A stretch of DNA of 64,000 nt from Burkholderiales bacterium 67-32. Lineage in GTDB: Bacteria > Pseudomonadota > Gammaproteobacteria > Burkholderiales > Burkholderiaceae_B. The notes under the pieces were generated by a model. It made no database searches and was not told the origin of the DNA. It worked only from the letters and a program-made list of their open reading frames with translations. Location of the stretch: NCBI GenBank assembly GCA_001898625.1, contig MKUP01000033.1, positions 568,684 to 632,683 of the forward strand. Direction: 5' to 3'. The position numbers and the translations under genes are program-made. Shown here piece by piece: positions 26,202 through 35,728 of this stretch (its first letter is position 1; every line of letters begins with the position of its first letter).

Positions 26202-27614
26202 CTAACAAGCCGGCGCGGGCGCCGCCGAGCCGTCCGCGTACCGGAAAGGCGCCGGCTGGCGCGACCGGTCGTACACGGGCCGCCCCGCCACGTAGGTGGC
26301 GCGCACCGCCCGGTCGTCGCCCAGCGTCATCAGCACGAACAGGCGCTCCATCAGGTCGGTGCAATAGCGCATCCGGAAGTCCATCAAGGGCGTGGATTTC
26401 AGGTCCAGCACCGCCAGGTCGGCCTCGTAGCCCGGCTCGATGGCTCCCAGGCGGTCGTCCAGGTACAGCGCGTGCGCGCCGCCCCGGGTCGCCAGGTAGA
26501 AGGCGTGGGCGGCGGTCAGCCGCGTCTGGTTCAGGGCCGCCACCTTGTAGGCCTCGTTCAGCGTCTGCAACTGCGAGAAGGCCGTGCCCCCGCCGATGTC
26601 CGTACCCAGCCCCACCCGCACCGGCCGGTCGGCCCGCTTGGCGTCGAACATCCGGAACAGGCCGCTGCCCAGAAACAGGTTGGAGGTCGGGCAATGCGCC
26701 AGCGCTGCCCCGGACCGGTGACAGGCGCACAACTCGTCTTCCGATACGTGCACCGCGTGCGCGAAGATGGCACGAGGCCCCGCCAGCCCGGCGCGCCGGT
26801 AGACCTCGAAGTAATCACAGCAGTCCGGAAACAGCTCGGCGATCCAGCCCACCTCGCCCATGTTCTCGCTCAGGTGGGTCTGCATGTAGGTACCGGGGTG
26901 CTCGCGCCACAGGCGGGCCGCCGACTCCAGTTGCGCCTGGGACGAGGTCGCCGCGAAACGCGGGGTGATGCAATAGAGCTGGCGCCCGTTGCCGTGCCAT
27001 CGGCCGATCAGCTCCCGGGAGTCCTCGTAGCCGCTTTGCACCGTGTCCCGCAGCGCCGCCGGCGCGTTGCGGTCCATCAGCACCTTACCGGCGATCATGC
27101 GCGTGTCGAAACGCTGCGAGGCCTGGAAGAAGGCGTCCACCGACCCGGGATGCACCGTGCAGTACACCGCCGCCGTCGTCGTGCCCGCCCGCAGCAGCTC
27201 GCGCAGAAACAGTTCGCTGACCATCCCGGCGTGCGCCGGGTCGGCGAACTGCTGCTCGGTCACGAAGGTGTACTTGTTCAGCCACTCCAGCAATTGCTCG
27301 CCGAAGGCACCGATCATCTGGGTCTGCGGGTAATGGACATGGGTGTCGACGAAGCCGGGCAGGATCAGCGCGTCCGGATAGTGCGCCACCTGCATGGCGC
27401 CCTCGACCGAGGCGCGCAGCCGCTCGTAGGGCCCGACCTCGGCGATCCGGCCGTCCTCCACCACCACCAGCGCATCAGGCAGGTGGGTGTACGAGGCGTG
27501 CGGATCCGACAGGAAGGGGTCGGCATGGAAACTCAGCGTCGCGCCGCGCAGGGCATGTCGGCCGGGACCGAAGCGGGAATCGGGGGCGTCAGGGCCCGGG
27601 CGGGAGCGGGTCAT
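26202..27614 (-). CDS. guaD: guanine deaminase
   Basis: 470-residue zinc amidohydrolase converting guanine to xanthine and ammonia. The zinc ligands are seen in order: VDTHVHYPQTQMIGA (HxH, with the guanine deaminase signature PQTQ), THLSEN, FAHAVH and GLGTDIGGG. It overlaps the upstream ABC transporter gene by 26 bases. The ATG at 27614 is preferred to that at 27618-27620 because GAGG lies six bases before it. It is probably part of purine salvage or degradation; no other purine genes are adjacent. Confidence 0.95.
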   Translation of the reverse strand: MTRSRPGPDAPDSRFGPGRHALRGATLSFHADPFLSDPHASYTHLPDALVVVEDGRIAEVGPYERLRASVEGAMQVAHYPDALILPGFVDTHVHYPQTQMIGAFGEQLLEWLNKYTFVTEQQFADPAHAGMVSELFLRELLRAGTTTAAVYCTVHPGSVDAFFQASQRFDTRMIAGKVLMDRNAPAALRDTVQSGYEDSRELIGRWHGNGRQLYCITPRFAATSSQAQLESAARLWREHPGTYMQTHLSENMGEVGWIAELFPDCCDYFEVYRRAGLAGPRAIFAHAVHVSEDELCACHRSGAALAHCPTSNLFLGSGLFRMFDAKRADRPVRVGLGTDIGGGTAFSQLQTLNEAYKVAALNQTRLTAAHAFYLATRGGAHALYLDDRLGAIEPGYEADLAVLDLKSTPLMDFRMRYCTDLMERLFVLMTLGDDRAVRATYVAGRPVYDRSRQPAPFRYADGSAAPAPAC

Positions 27615-29403
27615 AGGCATCCTCGGGTTCGTCGGCGGGCAGGTCCTCGGAGGTCGGCGCGGCGGGCCGCTCGCCTATCTGCTGCCGCCACATCGCATAG
27701 TAGAGGCCCTTGCCTTCCAGCAGCCGGGCGTGGCTGCCGTGCTCCACGATACGCCCTTTTTCCAGCACGAAGATGGTGTCGGCCTGCATCACCGTCGACA
27801 GCCGGTGCGCGATCAGGATCGTGATCTGCGTGCGGCGCGCGCAGATGCGCCGCACCGTCTCGTTGATCTGTTCCTCGGTCAGGGAATCCAGCGCCGAGGT
27901 CGCCTCGTCGAAGATCAGGAGCCGGGGCTGGCGGATCAGCGCGCGGGCGATCGACAGGCGCTGCTTCTCGCCGCCCGACAGCTTCATCCCCATCTCGCCT
28001 ATGGCCGTGTCCAGCCCGTCCGGCGACTTGGTCAACAGATAGGCGCAGGAGGCCTGCTCCATCGCCGCCACCATTTCCTCGTCGGTGGCGTCGGGCTTGA
28101 CCAGCCGCAGGTTCTCGCGGATCGTGCCCGCGAACATGTGCGCTTCTTGCGTCACGAATCCGATCTGCCGCCGGACGCGGTTGAAGCGCAGCGCCGTCGT
28201 GGGCTGGCCGTTGTACGACACCGTCCCGCTGGCCGGCGGATACAACCCCACCAGCAGCTTCACCAGGGTCGACTTGCCCGAGCCCGACGGCCCCACGAAC
28301 GCGATCGTGTCGCCCAGCCTCGCCTCGAACGACACATGCTCCAGCGCGTAGTCCGGCGCCCCTTTGTGGCGAAAGCAGACCTGCTCGAAACGCACGTCCC
28401 GCACCGGCCCCACGTCCACCGCGCCCGGCGGCCGCCGCTCCACCGGCTTTTTCATCAGCGCGCCGAAGTTCAGCAGCGAGGCATCGACCTCGCGATAGGC
28501 CAGGATGATGTTGCCCAGTTCCTGCAGGGGCGCGAAGATCGCCACCGAAATGAACTGCATCGCGATCAGCTCGCCCGGGCTCAGCACCTCGCGGAAGATC
28601 AGCCACAGCAGCGCGAACAGGATGGACATCCGCAACAGGCTCAGCGTCATGCCCTGCAGGAAGGACAGCACCCGTATCCGCTTGACCTTCTCCATCTCCA
28701 GCGCGAAGATCGCCGCCGTCTGCGCCTGCAGGCGGCGGATCTCCGGATAGGTCAGGCCCAGGCTCTTGATCAGCTCCACGTTGCGCAGGGACTCGGTGAT
28801 GAAGCCCGAATTGCGGTTCGTCTCGCGCACGATGGAACGCTGCTGGGTCTTGATCTCGCGGCTGAGCAAGCCGGTCAGGCCGCCCAGCACCAGCACCCCG
28901 ACCAGGAACACCGGCACCAGCAGCCAGTGCTTCGTGACCGAATACCAGGTCAGGAACCCCACCCCCACCACCGCCGCAAACACCGTGTTGATGAAGGTGT
29001 TGATGAAACGCTCGCTGTCGGCCCGGACCTTCTGCAACAGGGACAGGACCTCGCCGCTGCGCAGGTCCTCGAACTCCTGGAAGCGCAGGCGCAGCACCTG
29101 CCGCAGGCCGTCATTGAAAAGATGCGTGCCCAGCTTCTGCACCACCAGCCGGGTGGTGTATTCCTGCAGGGCGCGGGCCAGCCGGGACAGGATGGCGATC
29201 CCCACCGCCAGGCCCAGCAGCCCCAGTACGCCGGTGACCAGTTCGTGCTCGGTCTTGCCGGCGCGATTGATCGCGTATTCGTCGATGATGCGGCCGAAGA
29301 TGATGGGATCGACCAGGGCCAGGACCTGGGAGGCGCCGGCCAGCAGCAGCGCGACGAAGGCCAGGGAGCGGTGGGGCTTGAGATAGGTCCAGAGCAGATG
29401 CAT
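27589..29403 (-). CDS. ABC transporter, fused permease and ATPase (exporter type)
   Basis: 604-residue half-transporter: a six-helix transmembrane domain (about residues 15-310) and a nucleotide-binding domain. Walker A GPSGSGKSTLV, Q-loop VTQEAHMFAG, signature LSGGEKQRLSIARAL, Walker B LLIFDEATSALD and the switch His in IAHRLSTV are intact. It would act as a homodimer exporting lipids, drugs or peptides. The acidic C-terminal tail (about 25 residues) overlaps guaD. Substrate unknown. Confidence 0.95.
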   Translation of the reverse strand: MHLLWTYLKPHRSLAFVALLLAGASQVLALVDPIIFGRIIDEYAINRAGKTEHELVTGVLGLLGLAVGIAILSRLARALQEYTTRLVVQKLGTHLFNDGLRQVLRLRFQEFEDLRSGEVLSLLQKVRADSERFINTFINTVFAAVVGVGFLTWYSVTKHWLLVPVFLVGVLVLGGLTGLLSREIKTQQRSIVRETNRNSGFITESLRNVELIKSLGLTYPEIRRLQAQTAAIFALEMEKVKRIRVLSFLQGMTLSLLRMSILFALLWLIFREVLSPGELIAMQFISVAIFAPLQELGNIILAYREVDASLLNFGALMKKPVERRPPGAVDVGPVRDVRFEQVCFRHKGAPDYALEHVSFEARLGDTIAFVGPSGSGKSTLVKLLVGLYPPASGTVSYNGQPTTALRFNRVRRQIGFVTQEAHMFAGTIRENLRLVKPDATDEEMVAAMEQASCAYLLTKSPDGLDTAIGEMGMKLSGGEKQRLSIARALIRQPRLLIFDEATSALDSLTEEQINETVRRICARRTQITILIAHRLSTVMQADTIFVLEKGRIVEHGSHARLLEGKGLYYAMWRQQIGERPAAPTSEDLPADEPEDAYDPLPPGP

Positions 29404-29465
29404 GAAGCGCCTTCGGCGGGCCGGTACAGGGCCATTCGACCATGAAAACCGGCACAGGAGAACCG

Positions 29466-30260
29466 CTAGGCCGGGCGAGCCGCCAACACAGCAGGCGCCA
29501 TCCCCGCCCGGATGGTCGCCCGGCCCTGCAGCGCCACGCCTATCTGCCGCAGGCGGTCCACCACCTCGTCGCGCTGGCGGGCCATGGCTTCTTCGGGACC
29601 GCCCAGGCCGATGGCCAGATCCATCTGCCCCGGCACCGGTGGAAGCGCCATAGCGATGACGTTGCGTCCCGCCACCACCCTGCCCCGGCTTTCAGCCCAC
29701 CCCCGCTCGCGGCAGACCTCGATGTCGGCCAGCAGCTCGGGCACCGCGACCTTGCAGGCGGGATCGGTTTCCTGCGCATTGGCACGTCGGGCGATCAGCG
29801 AGATCTCGGTATTGCGCAGCCCAGCCAGCAGTATCTTGCCGACCGCCGCCCGGCACACCGGTCGCAGGATGCCGGTGGCGTAGGGCGGCAGGCCTGTGGT
29901 TTCGGCGCACAAGGTCACGATGTAGCGCACGTGGATACCCTGGCGCATGCCCAGCAGCACCGAATGCCCGAACTCGCGCCGCAGCCCCTCCAGCAATGAA
30001 ATCAGGCTGCCATTGCCGAAGATCTCGTCGTGCACCCACGAACCGAGCAGCATCACGCGCAAGGTCGGGTAGTAGGTACGGCTGGGCGGGTCGTAGCGCA
30101 GATAGCCTTGCGCCAGCAAGCTCTTGAGCAGCAGCGAGGTACTGGATTGCGGATAGCCCAGGCATTGCGACAGTTCCTTGACCGTCGTGGCCGCATGGGT
30201 TTGGGCAAAAAACTCGAAGATTTCCAGCACCCGCCGCGCCGACTTGATCGTCCCTTCCAT
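29466..30260 (-). CDS. IclR-family transcriptional regulator
   Basis: 264 residues: N-terminal winged helix (TTVKELSQCLGYPQSSTSLLLKSL) and IclR effector domain (RPVCRAAVGKILLAGLRN). It is the last gene of the Bug / CoA-transferase / hydratase / lyase operon (41-base gap after the lyase), so it probably controls that operon. The perfect palindrome at 34533-34554 in front of the operon is the best candidate operator. Confidence 0.92.
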   Translation of the reverse strand: MEGTIKSARRVLEIFEFFAQTHAATTVKELSQCLGYPQSSTSLLLKSLLAQGYLRYDPPSRTYYPTLRVMLLGSWVHDEIFGNGSLISLLEGLRREFGHSVLLGMRQGIHVRYIVTLCAETTGLPPYATGILRPVCRAAVGKILLAGLRNTEISLIARRANAQETDPACKVAVPELLADIEVCRERGWAESRGRVVAGRNVIAMALPPVPGQMDLAIGLGGPEEAMARQRDEVVDRLRQIGVALQGRATIRAGMAPAVLAARPA

Positions 30261-30301
30261 ATCTCCACGCCTCGTACCGTCCGCGCGACGGCGCGAAGCC
30301 G

Positions 30302-31396
30302 TTACGTACCGGTCGGCGCGGCCGGTTTGATCCAGGGCCGCGCATTGCCTTCGTAAACCGCGGGCCCCAGCCGGAAATGCTGGGCCTCATGGAAAGTGTA
30401 GACCACCGGGACGTCCGGGCTGTAGAGGCGGTCCGCCGACGGCAGCGGACCATTGCGCGCCACCTGCGAATGCAGGGGCCGGCCCAGGATCTCGGACAGC
30501 CGCGCCGAGGCGTCGACCAGACGGCCCAGGTCGATACCCGCGTCCATGCCCAGCACCTGCAGCAACTGGACGAAATCCTCGGTGGGGATCATCCCGGTCG
30601 CCTGGCCGTTGCCGCAATACGGACACCCGCCGATACCGCCCAGTGCCGTATCGGCCACCAGCGTATCGCTGGCCTCCAACAGCTTGAGTGCTTCGTACAT
30701 GGACAGCATCGCCATGCCCCGGGCGTTGTGCAGGTGAAGGTGGAAAACGTCGATGCTCGGAAAACGCCGCTTGATCGCCTCCAGGTCGCTGGCCACCTCC
30801 AGCGGGGTGTTCCATGCCATGGGATCGGCCAGGTCCACGCGCTTGACCTCGATACCGGCACCGTTCCAGGCATCGACCTGGCGCTGCAGCGCATCCAGGC
30901 GCGCCGCCTGCGTGAACTTGCCGCTCCAGTTCGACCCCCAGCCGGCGCTCAAGCCCACCGCAGCCTGCGTCGCACCGGCCGCGCGGGCCTTGTCCACCGG
31001 CGTGCGCCAGATCCGCTCCTGCCCTTCCATGGTCTGGTTGGTATTGCGTTGCAGGAACGTCTCGCACATGTGCAGATGCGTGGCCGGCAGGGGTTCCAGG
31101 CTCAACGGCGGAGCATGCCGCCTGCGGTCCTCGCGGCCCCGCTCGTTCAGGGCCAGCGCGAAAAACTCCACGCCCGGGACCGGCCGCAGCCGCTCGACCA
31201 GACGCAGCGTGTCGCCCATCTGGGGACTCCACTTGGGATTGACGAAAGCCCCCACGACAAGGCGCCGTATGCCGGCGTCGACCAGCATCCGCAGCACCTC
31301 CAGCTTCTCGTCCACGGTCACGCCTTCGCGTTCGATCTGCAATCCGTCGCGCAACGTCTCGTCGGTGATCAATACCTTGGGCCATGCGGTCTTCAT
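30302..31396 (-). CDS. hydroxymethylglutaryl-CoA lyase-like protein
   Basis: 364-residue TIM-barrel enzyme of the HMGL/DRE family. Features: substrate/metal Arg-Asp in DETLRDGLQIE, metal-binding HLHLHNARGMA, and the HMG-CoA lyase catalytic loop GIGGCPYCGNG with its Cys. It therefore keeps a full catalytic set and should split a 3-hydroxyacyl-CoA such as HMG-CoA or a homologue into two acyl products. It is longer than typical HMGL (about 300) by a C-terminal extension. Neighbours (CoA-transferase, enoyl-CoA hydratase, Bug) suggest uptake and CoA-dependent breakdown of a branched dicarboxylic acid; this is inference. Confidence 0.87.
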   Translation of the reverse strand: MKTAWPKVLITDETLRDGLQIEREGVTVDEKLEVLRMLVDAGIRRLVVGAFVNPKWSPQMGDTLRLVERLRPVPGVEFFALALNERGREDRRRHAPPLSLEPLPATHLHMCETFLQRNTNQTMEGQERIWRTPVDKARAAGATQAAVGLSAGWGSNWSGKFTQAARLDALQRQVDAWNGAGIEVKRVDLADPMAWNTPLEVASDLEAIKRRFPSIDVFHLHLHNARGMAMLSMYEALKLLEASDTLVADTALGGIGGCPYCGNGQATGMIPTEDFVQLLQVLGMDAGIDLGRLVDASARLSEILGRPLHSQVARNGPLPSADRLYSPDVPVVYTFHEAQHFRLGPAVYEGNARPWIKPAAPTGT

Positions 31397-31406
31397 CTTC
31401 CTGCTC

Positions 31407-32207
31407 CTATCGGTTGCGCCATACCGGCTTGCGTTTCTCCAGGCGTGCGCGTATGCCCTCCTTGCGATCCTCGCTCAGGTAGGGATTGGCGCCTGGATCC
31501 TGGCGCAGCGCCGCCGCCACCGGCAGTTCCAGCCCGCGCAGGGCCACCGCCTTGACGCGCCGGACAGAAATGGGGGCATTCTCGGCAATCCTGCGCGCCA
31601 GCTCCAGCGCCACCGGCAACACCTCGTTCGCGCCCACCACGCGGTTGAGCAATCCGATCCGATGCGCTTCGGCCGCATCGATGTACTCGCCGGTGAACAA
31701 CATCTCCAGCGCGATGCCGGGCGCCACCCGCCGCGGCAACAGCACCGAGCCGAAATTCGCGCCCATGCCTATCTTGGTCTCGGGCAGGCCGAAGCGCGCC
31801 TCGGCATGGGAGACGCGCAGGTCGCAGGCCAGCGCCAGTTCGAAGCCACCGGCGACCGCGCTGGCGTTGAGCGCCGCGATGGTGGGTTTCTTCGCTTCCA
31901 GCACCACTTCGAACACATTGCGCTCCAGGCGGTTCATGGGCGAACGAAAACGCGCGCCGGCCTCGTCGTTGCCGCGCATCTCCTTGAGGTCGCCGCCGGC
32001 GCAGAACGCCGCGTCGCCCGTGCCGGTCAGCACGATGACGCGCACGTCGTCGTCTTCCTCCGCATCCAGCACCGCCTCGACGATGGCCACCATCAGCGAC
32101 CGCGACAAGGCATTGCGCCGCTCGGGACGGTTCAACCTGAGCAGCCGCACGTGGCTGTCGGTCGATACGACCAGTTCCGCCTCATCGGCGGCAGGGGCCT
32201 GGCTCAT
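31407..32207 (-). CDS. enoyl-CoA hydratase/isomerase (crotonase family)
   Basis: 266 residues. The oxyanion-hole segments are visible in AAFCAGGDLKEM and NASAVAGGFELALACDLRV, followed by FGLPETKIGM with the catalytic-type Glu. It may hydrate an unsaturated acyl-CoA to the 3-hydroxyacyl-CoA used by the neighbouring lyase. The start overlaps the CoA-transferase stop by four bases (ATGA) and the lyase gene follows after ten bases, so the three are one translational unit. Confidence 0.92.
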   Translation of the reverse strand: MSQAPAADEAELVVSTDSHVRLLRLNRPERRNALSRSLMVAIVEAVLDAEEDDDVRVIVLTGTGDAAFCAGGDLKEMRGNDEAGARFRSPMNRLERNVFEVVLEAKKPTIAALNASAVAGGFELALACDLRVSHAEARFGLPETKIGMGANFGSVLLPRRVAPGIALEMLFTGEYIDAAEAHRIGLLNRVVGANEVLPVALELARRIAENAPISVRRVKAVALRGLELPVAAALRQDPGANPYLSEDRKEGIRARLEKRKPVWRNR

Positions 32208-33439
32208 TGTCTTTCCTCCCGCTTGACGCCATGGACGACGCGATCACGCAGCGCCGCATCGATCTCATCCTGGCCGAAGCCGCATTCACGCAGAACCTCG
32301 ATGGTGTCCTCGCCCAGCCGCGGCGCGGGCCGGATCTGCGGCCGATTGCCGCCGGAAAAGGCATTGGGCAGGCCGATCTGACGGATCGCTCCCTCGCTGG
32401 GATGGTCCACGCGCGACACGAAACCGGCGTCCTCCAGATGCGGATCGTCGAGCAGGCTTTCCAGCGTGTTGTAGCGCATGGCCGGCACGTCGATGCGTTC
32501 GAGGATCTCCAGCCACTCGGCCGAGGTCTTGCCCCGCAGCGCGCTCGCCCGCAACGAGTAATAGTCGAGGCTGTTGGCCGTACGCGCGGCCACGCTGCAA
32601 AAACGCGGATCCGTCTTGAGCTCCGGCCGCCCGATGGCCTCGAAGAAGGCAAAGGCCTGGGCATCGGTATTGGGGGAAATGGCGATGTAGCCATCCTGGG
32701 TCGGCACCGGCCGGTTGTCGGCATTGAGGATGCGCGCATCGCCAACCGGACCGATGGGGGGGTCGAACGTCAGATTGCCCATGTGCTCGCGCATGACGAA
32801 GGCCGCCATGGTCTCGAACATCGGCACTTCGATGGACTCGCCCACGCCGGTTCGCGTGCGCCGGTACAGCGCGAAACCGATGGCCTGCGCGGCGATCTGG
32901 CCGGTGATGTGGTCGGTCATGACGAACGGCACGAAACGGGGTTCGCCGCCCGACGCCTGGAAGGCCCCGGCCACGCCGGAGGCGCTCTGGATGACCGTAT
33001 CGTAGGCGGGACGGCCCGCATAGCGGCCCTTGCGGCCGAAGGCCAGCACCAGGCAGTGGATGAGCCTGGGGTTGACCGCGCGCAGCGACTCCCAGTCCAG
33101 CCCCAGCTTGTCCAACGCACTGGTCCGCATGTTGGTGACGAACACGTCGGCGCCTTCCAGCAGGCGCCGCAACACCGCCCGGCCGCCTTCGGTCTTCAGG
33201 TCGACGCAGACCGAACGCTTGTTGCGGTTGAAGTTCATGAACTTGCCGGTCATGCCGCGGTGGCGCGCGCCGCCGCCGAGCTGGCGCATCAGGTCGCCGT
33301 CCGGCGCCTCGATCTTGATGACCTCCGCGCCGTGATCGGCCAGCGCCAGCGTGCAGGCCGGCCCCACCACGACGGTCGACAGGTCGACCACCCGCACGCC
33401 GGCGAGCGGGCCCTGTTCCGCGGTTCTTGTCGCTTCCAT
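32204..33439 (-). CDS. CaiB/BaiF (class III) CoA-transferase
   Basis: 411 residues with the family pattern: GVRVVDLSTVVVGPACTLALADHGAEVIKIE at the N-terminus, FNRNKRSVCVDLK, and the region VPFVMTDHITGQIAAQAIG carrying the catalytic Asp. It transfers CoA from a donor such as succinyl-CoA to a carboxylic acid. It lies six bases after the Bug gene and overlaps the hydratase gene, giving a transport-activation-hydration-cleavage order. Confidence 0.94.
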   Translation of the reverse strand: MEATRTAEQGPLAGVRVVDLSTVVVGPACTLALADHGAEVIKIEAPDGDLMRQLGGGARHRGMTGKFMNFNRNKRSVCVDLKTEGGRAVLRRLLEGADVFVTNMRTSALDKLGLDWESLRAVNPRLIHCLVLAFGRKGRYAGRPAYDTVIQSASGVAGAFQASGGEPRFVPFVMTDHITGQIAAQAIGFALYRRTRTGVGESIEVPMFETMAAFVMREHMGNLTFDPPIGPVGDARILNADNRPVPTQDGYIAISPNTDAQAFAFFEAIGRPELKTDPRFCSVAARTANSLDYYSLRASALRGKTSAEWLEILERIDVPAMRYNTLESLLDDPHLEDAGFVSRVDHPSEGAIRQIGLPNAFSGGNRPQIRPAPRLGEDTIEVLRECGFGQDEIDAALRDRVVHGVKREERQ

Positions 33440-33445
33440 GATTTC

Positions 33446-34420
33446 CTATTCCTGCTTGATGCCGATCTGGCGTACCAGTTCACCCGATTTCTTGATGTCC
33501 GCCAAGAGGAAGCGGTTGAACTCGGCGGGCGTATTGCCGACCACTTCCGATCCGTCGGACGTCAGGCGCGCGCGCACGTCCGGATTCTTGAGCACCTGGG
33601 CAATGCCGCGGCTGATCTTCTCGAGGATGGCCGGCGGCGTCTTGGCGGAGGCCACCACGCCGAACCAATTGAAGAACTCGTAATCCTTGATGCCGAGTTC
33701 CTGCATGGTGGGCACCTCGGGAAGCATGGGCGTGCGCCGCGTGCTGGTGATGGCGAGCGGACGCAGCTTGCCCGCCTGCATCAGTTCCCTGGCGGTGACC
33801 TGCGCCACGAAGGCGAAATCGACATCGCCGGCGGCGACCGCCGCGGCCGCCGGCGCGGCGCCGCGATAGGGCACGTGCACGGCCGGCATGTCGGCCGCCA
33901 GGCGCAACATCTCGCCGGTCAGGTGGCCACCGCTGCCCACGCCCGCCGATCCGTAGTTCAGTGATCGCTTGCGCGACAGCCTGGCCAGGTCGTCGATGCT
34001 GGAAAGCGAGGACGAAGTGCCCACCACCAGGGTCAATGGCGAGGTCACCACCATGGAGACACCCGCCACGTCCTTGTTGGCATCGTAGGGCAGATCCTTG
34101 TAAAGGCTGGGAGCCAGTGTGTAAGACGTATAGACGAATTGCAGCGTGTAGCCATCGGCCACCGAATTCAGCATGGCGCTGGTGGCCACGATGCCGCTGG
34201 CGCCGGTGCGGTTCTCGACCACCACGTTCTGGCCAAGCACCTTGCCCAACGGCTCGGCAATGATGCGCGCATAGGTGTCGGTCGACGCTCCGGGGGGCGA
34301 CCCAACCAGCAGCCGCAAGGGCCGCGACGGGAAATCCGCCGCCGCATCGGCGGCCATCGCCGCGTGGCCAAGAGCGAGCGAGAGCCCCGCCAGCGTGATT
34401 CCCAGCGTCCGTTTCAGCAT
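33446..34420 (-). CDS. Bug-family tripartite tricarboxylate transporter substrate-binding protein
   Basis: 324 residues; signal peptide ending near AAMAADA, then LLVGSPPGASTDTYARI, VVENRTGASGIVATS and VHVPYRGAAPAAAA. It is the first gene of the CoA-transferase operon, with a strong AGGAGG site. The neighbouring enzymes suggest that its ligand is a carboxylic acid activated by CoA-transferase. It is divergent from another Bug gene at 34694, and the two share a 273-base regulatory region with a perfect palindrome. Confidence 0.93.
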   Translation of the reverse strand: MLKRTLGITLAGLSLALGHAAMAADAAADFPSRPLRLLVGSPPGASTDTYARIIAEPLGKVLGQNVVVENRTGASGIVATSAMLNSVADGYTLQFVYTSYTLAPSLYKDLPYDANKDVAGVSMVVTSPLTLVVGTSSSLSSIDDLARLSRKRSLNYGSAGVGSGGHLTGEMLRLAADMPAVHVPYRGAAPAAAAVAAGDVDFAFVAQVTARELMQAGKLRPLAITSTRRTPMLPEVPTMQELGIKDYEFFNWFGVVASAKTPPAILEKISRGIAQVLKNPDVRARLTSDGSEVVGNTPAEFNRFLLADIKKSGELVRQIGIKQE

Positions 34421-34532
34421 GTGTGCCTCCTGTCGGGTGATGTCATCGCGGCCGCCTATGCGGCCGTTGTCGTGGAGCGGATCATAGGAATCGCCCGGTG
34501 CCGGAGACAACACAAAACCATCCCCCTGGCCG

Positions 34533-34554
34533 CGAAATCACATATGTGATTTCG
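34533..34554. promoter_or_regulatory. perfect 22-bp palindrome between two divergent Bug operons
   Basis: The 11-base arm CGAAATCACAT is followed immediately by its exact reverse complement. It lies 113 bases from the minus-strand Bug start and 140 bases from the plus-strand Bug start. A perfect AT-rich palindrome in GC-rich DNA between divergent operons is most simply a dimeric regulator operator, plausibly for the IclR protein encoded at 29466-30260. Confidence 0.7.
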
Positions 34555-34693
34555 TCCGCTGCAACGCACCAATCCAGCCATCGCGAGCAACCTGCGATCT
34601 ACAGTCCCGATCTCCGCTCAACGCCGGCGAGCCGGGCAACCGTAGACAGTGTGCCGCCCGGTGCCCTTCGAACGATATCCCCAAGGAGACACC

Positions 34694-35674
34694 ATGCACC
34701 GCCTTCATCGATCATCCGTGCCCCGGCGCGCCGCCGCGCTGTGCGCCGCCCTGCTGTTGCCGCTCGCGGCCTTCGCCCAGGGCACCTATCCGACCAAACC
34801 GGTGCAGATCATCGTCTCGTGGGCGGCGGGCGGCAGCATCGACACCATGGCGCGAGGCTTCGCCCGCGCCATGAGCCAGGAACTCGGCCAACCCGTCGTG
34901 GTCGAGAACCGCGATGGCGCGTCAGGCATGAGAGGCACGGCCGCCACCGTGTCCGCCCCGCCGGACGGCTACGTCCTGAACTTCGGCCCGATCACGCCCA
35001 TCACCAATGCCTTGCACCTGATGAGCAAGCCGGCCTACGGCGTGGATTCGCTGGAGTATGTCTGCCAGGTCTTCGAGAACCGCTTCGCGATCGCCGTCCC
35101 GCAGAACTCGCCCTACAAGACGCTGCAGGATCTGTACGCCGCCATCCAGGCCTCGCCCGGCAAGCTGAGCTACGGTCACCTGGGTGTGGGCAGCATCACG
35201 CACCTGTCCATGGAGACCGCGATCCAGGGCCGCGGCTTCTCCGTCATCGGCGTTCCCTACCGCGGCGAAACCCCCATGTTCCTCGACCTCCAGACCGCGA
35301 GGCTGGATTTCGGCGTCGTCACCGTGGGCAGCACGCTGGCGACCTCGCGTCCGGTACGCATGCTGGCCATCATCAGCGACCGCCGCCATCCCGAGATACC
35401 CGACGTCCCCACACTGAAGGAACTGGGACTGCCATCGCTGCAGCCGGCGCTGGTCGGACTGATGGCGCCCAAGGCCACGCCCGCCCCGGTGCTGGCGAAA
35501 CTCGAGCGCGCATGCAAGAACGCGGTGGAAACCGACGTCATGCAGGCCGCGGTCAAAATGCTGCGCGACGAGATCGTCTACAAGGACCGCAAGGCCTTCA
35601 CCGCCAGCGTGATGCGCGACTACGAGGAAAAAGGCGCGCTGGTCAAGCAACTCGCCATCCCGCCGCAGAACTGA
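34694..35674 (+). CDS. Bug-family tripartite tricarboxylate transporter substrate-binding protein
   Basis: 326 residues with a signal peptide (cleavage near AAFAQGTY), then VSWAAGGSIDTMARGF, VVENRDGASGMRGT and GVPYRGETPMF. The middle is slightly divergent from the other Bug proteins here (NFGPITPITNALHL replaces the usual LLVxxSALAxNP pattern). The ATG at 34694 follows AAGGAG; an in-frame start at 34649 lacks one. It opens the plus-strand operon with the DUF6282 hydrolase and the CobW GTPase. Confidence 0.92.
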   Translation: MHRLHRSSVPRRAAALCAALLLPLAAFAQGTYPTKPVQIIVSWAAGGSIDTMARGFARAMSQELGQPVVVENRDGASGMRGTAATVSAPPDGYVLNFGPITPITNALHLMSKPAYGVDSLEYVCQVFENRFAIAVPQNSPYKTLQDLYAAIQASPGKLSYGHLGVGSITHLSMETAIQGRGFSVIGVPYRGETPMFLDLQTARLDFGVVTVGSTLATSRPVRMLAIISDRRHPEIPDVPTLKELGLPSLQPALVGLMAPKATPAPVLAKLERACKNAVETDVMQAAVKMLRDEIVYKDRKAFTASVMRDYEEKGALVKQLAIPPQN

Positions 35675-35728
35675 CGATGTCAGGCAGACGGCGTTGCCGC
35701 CTCGCCCCAACCACGACAGGAGACAAGC

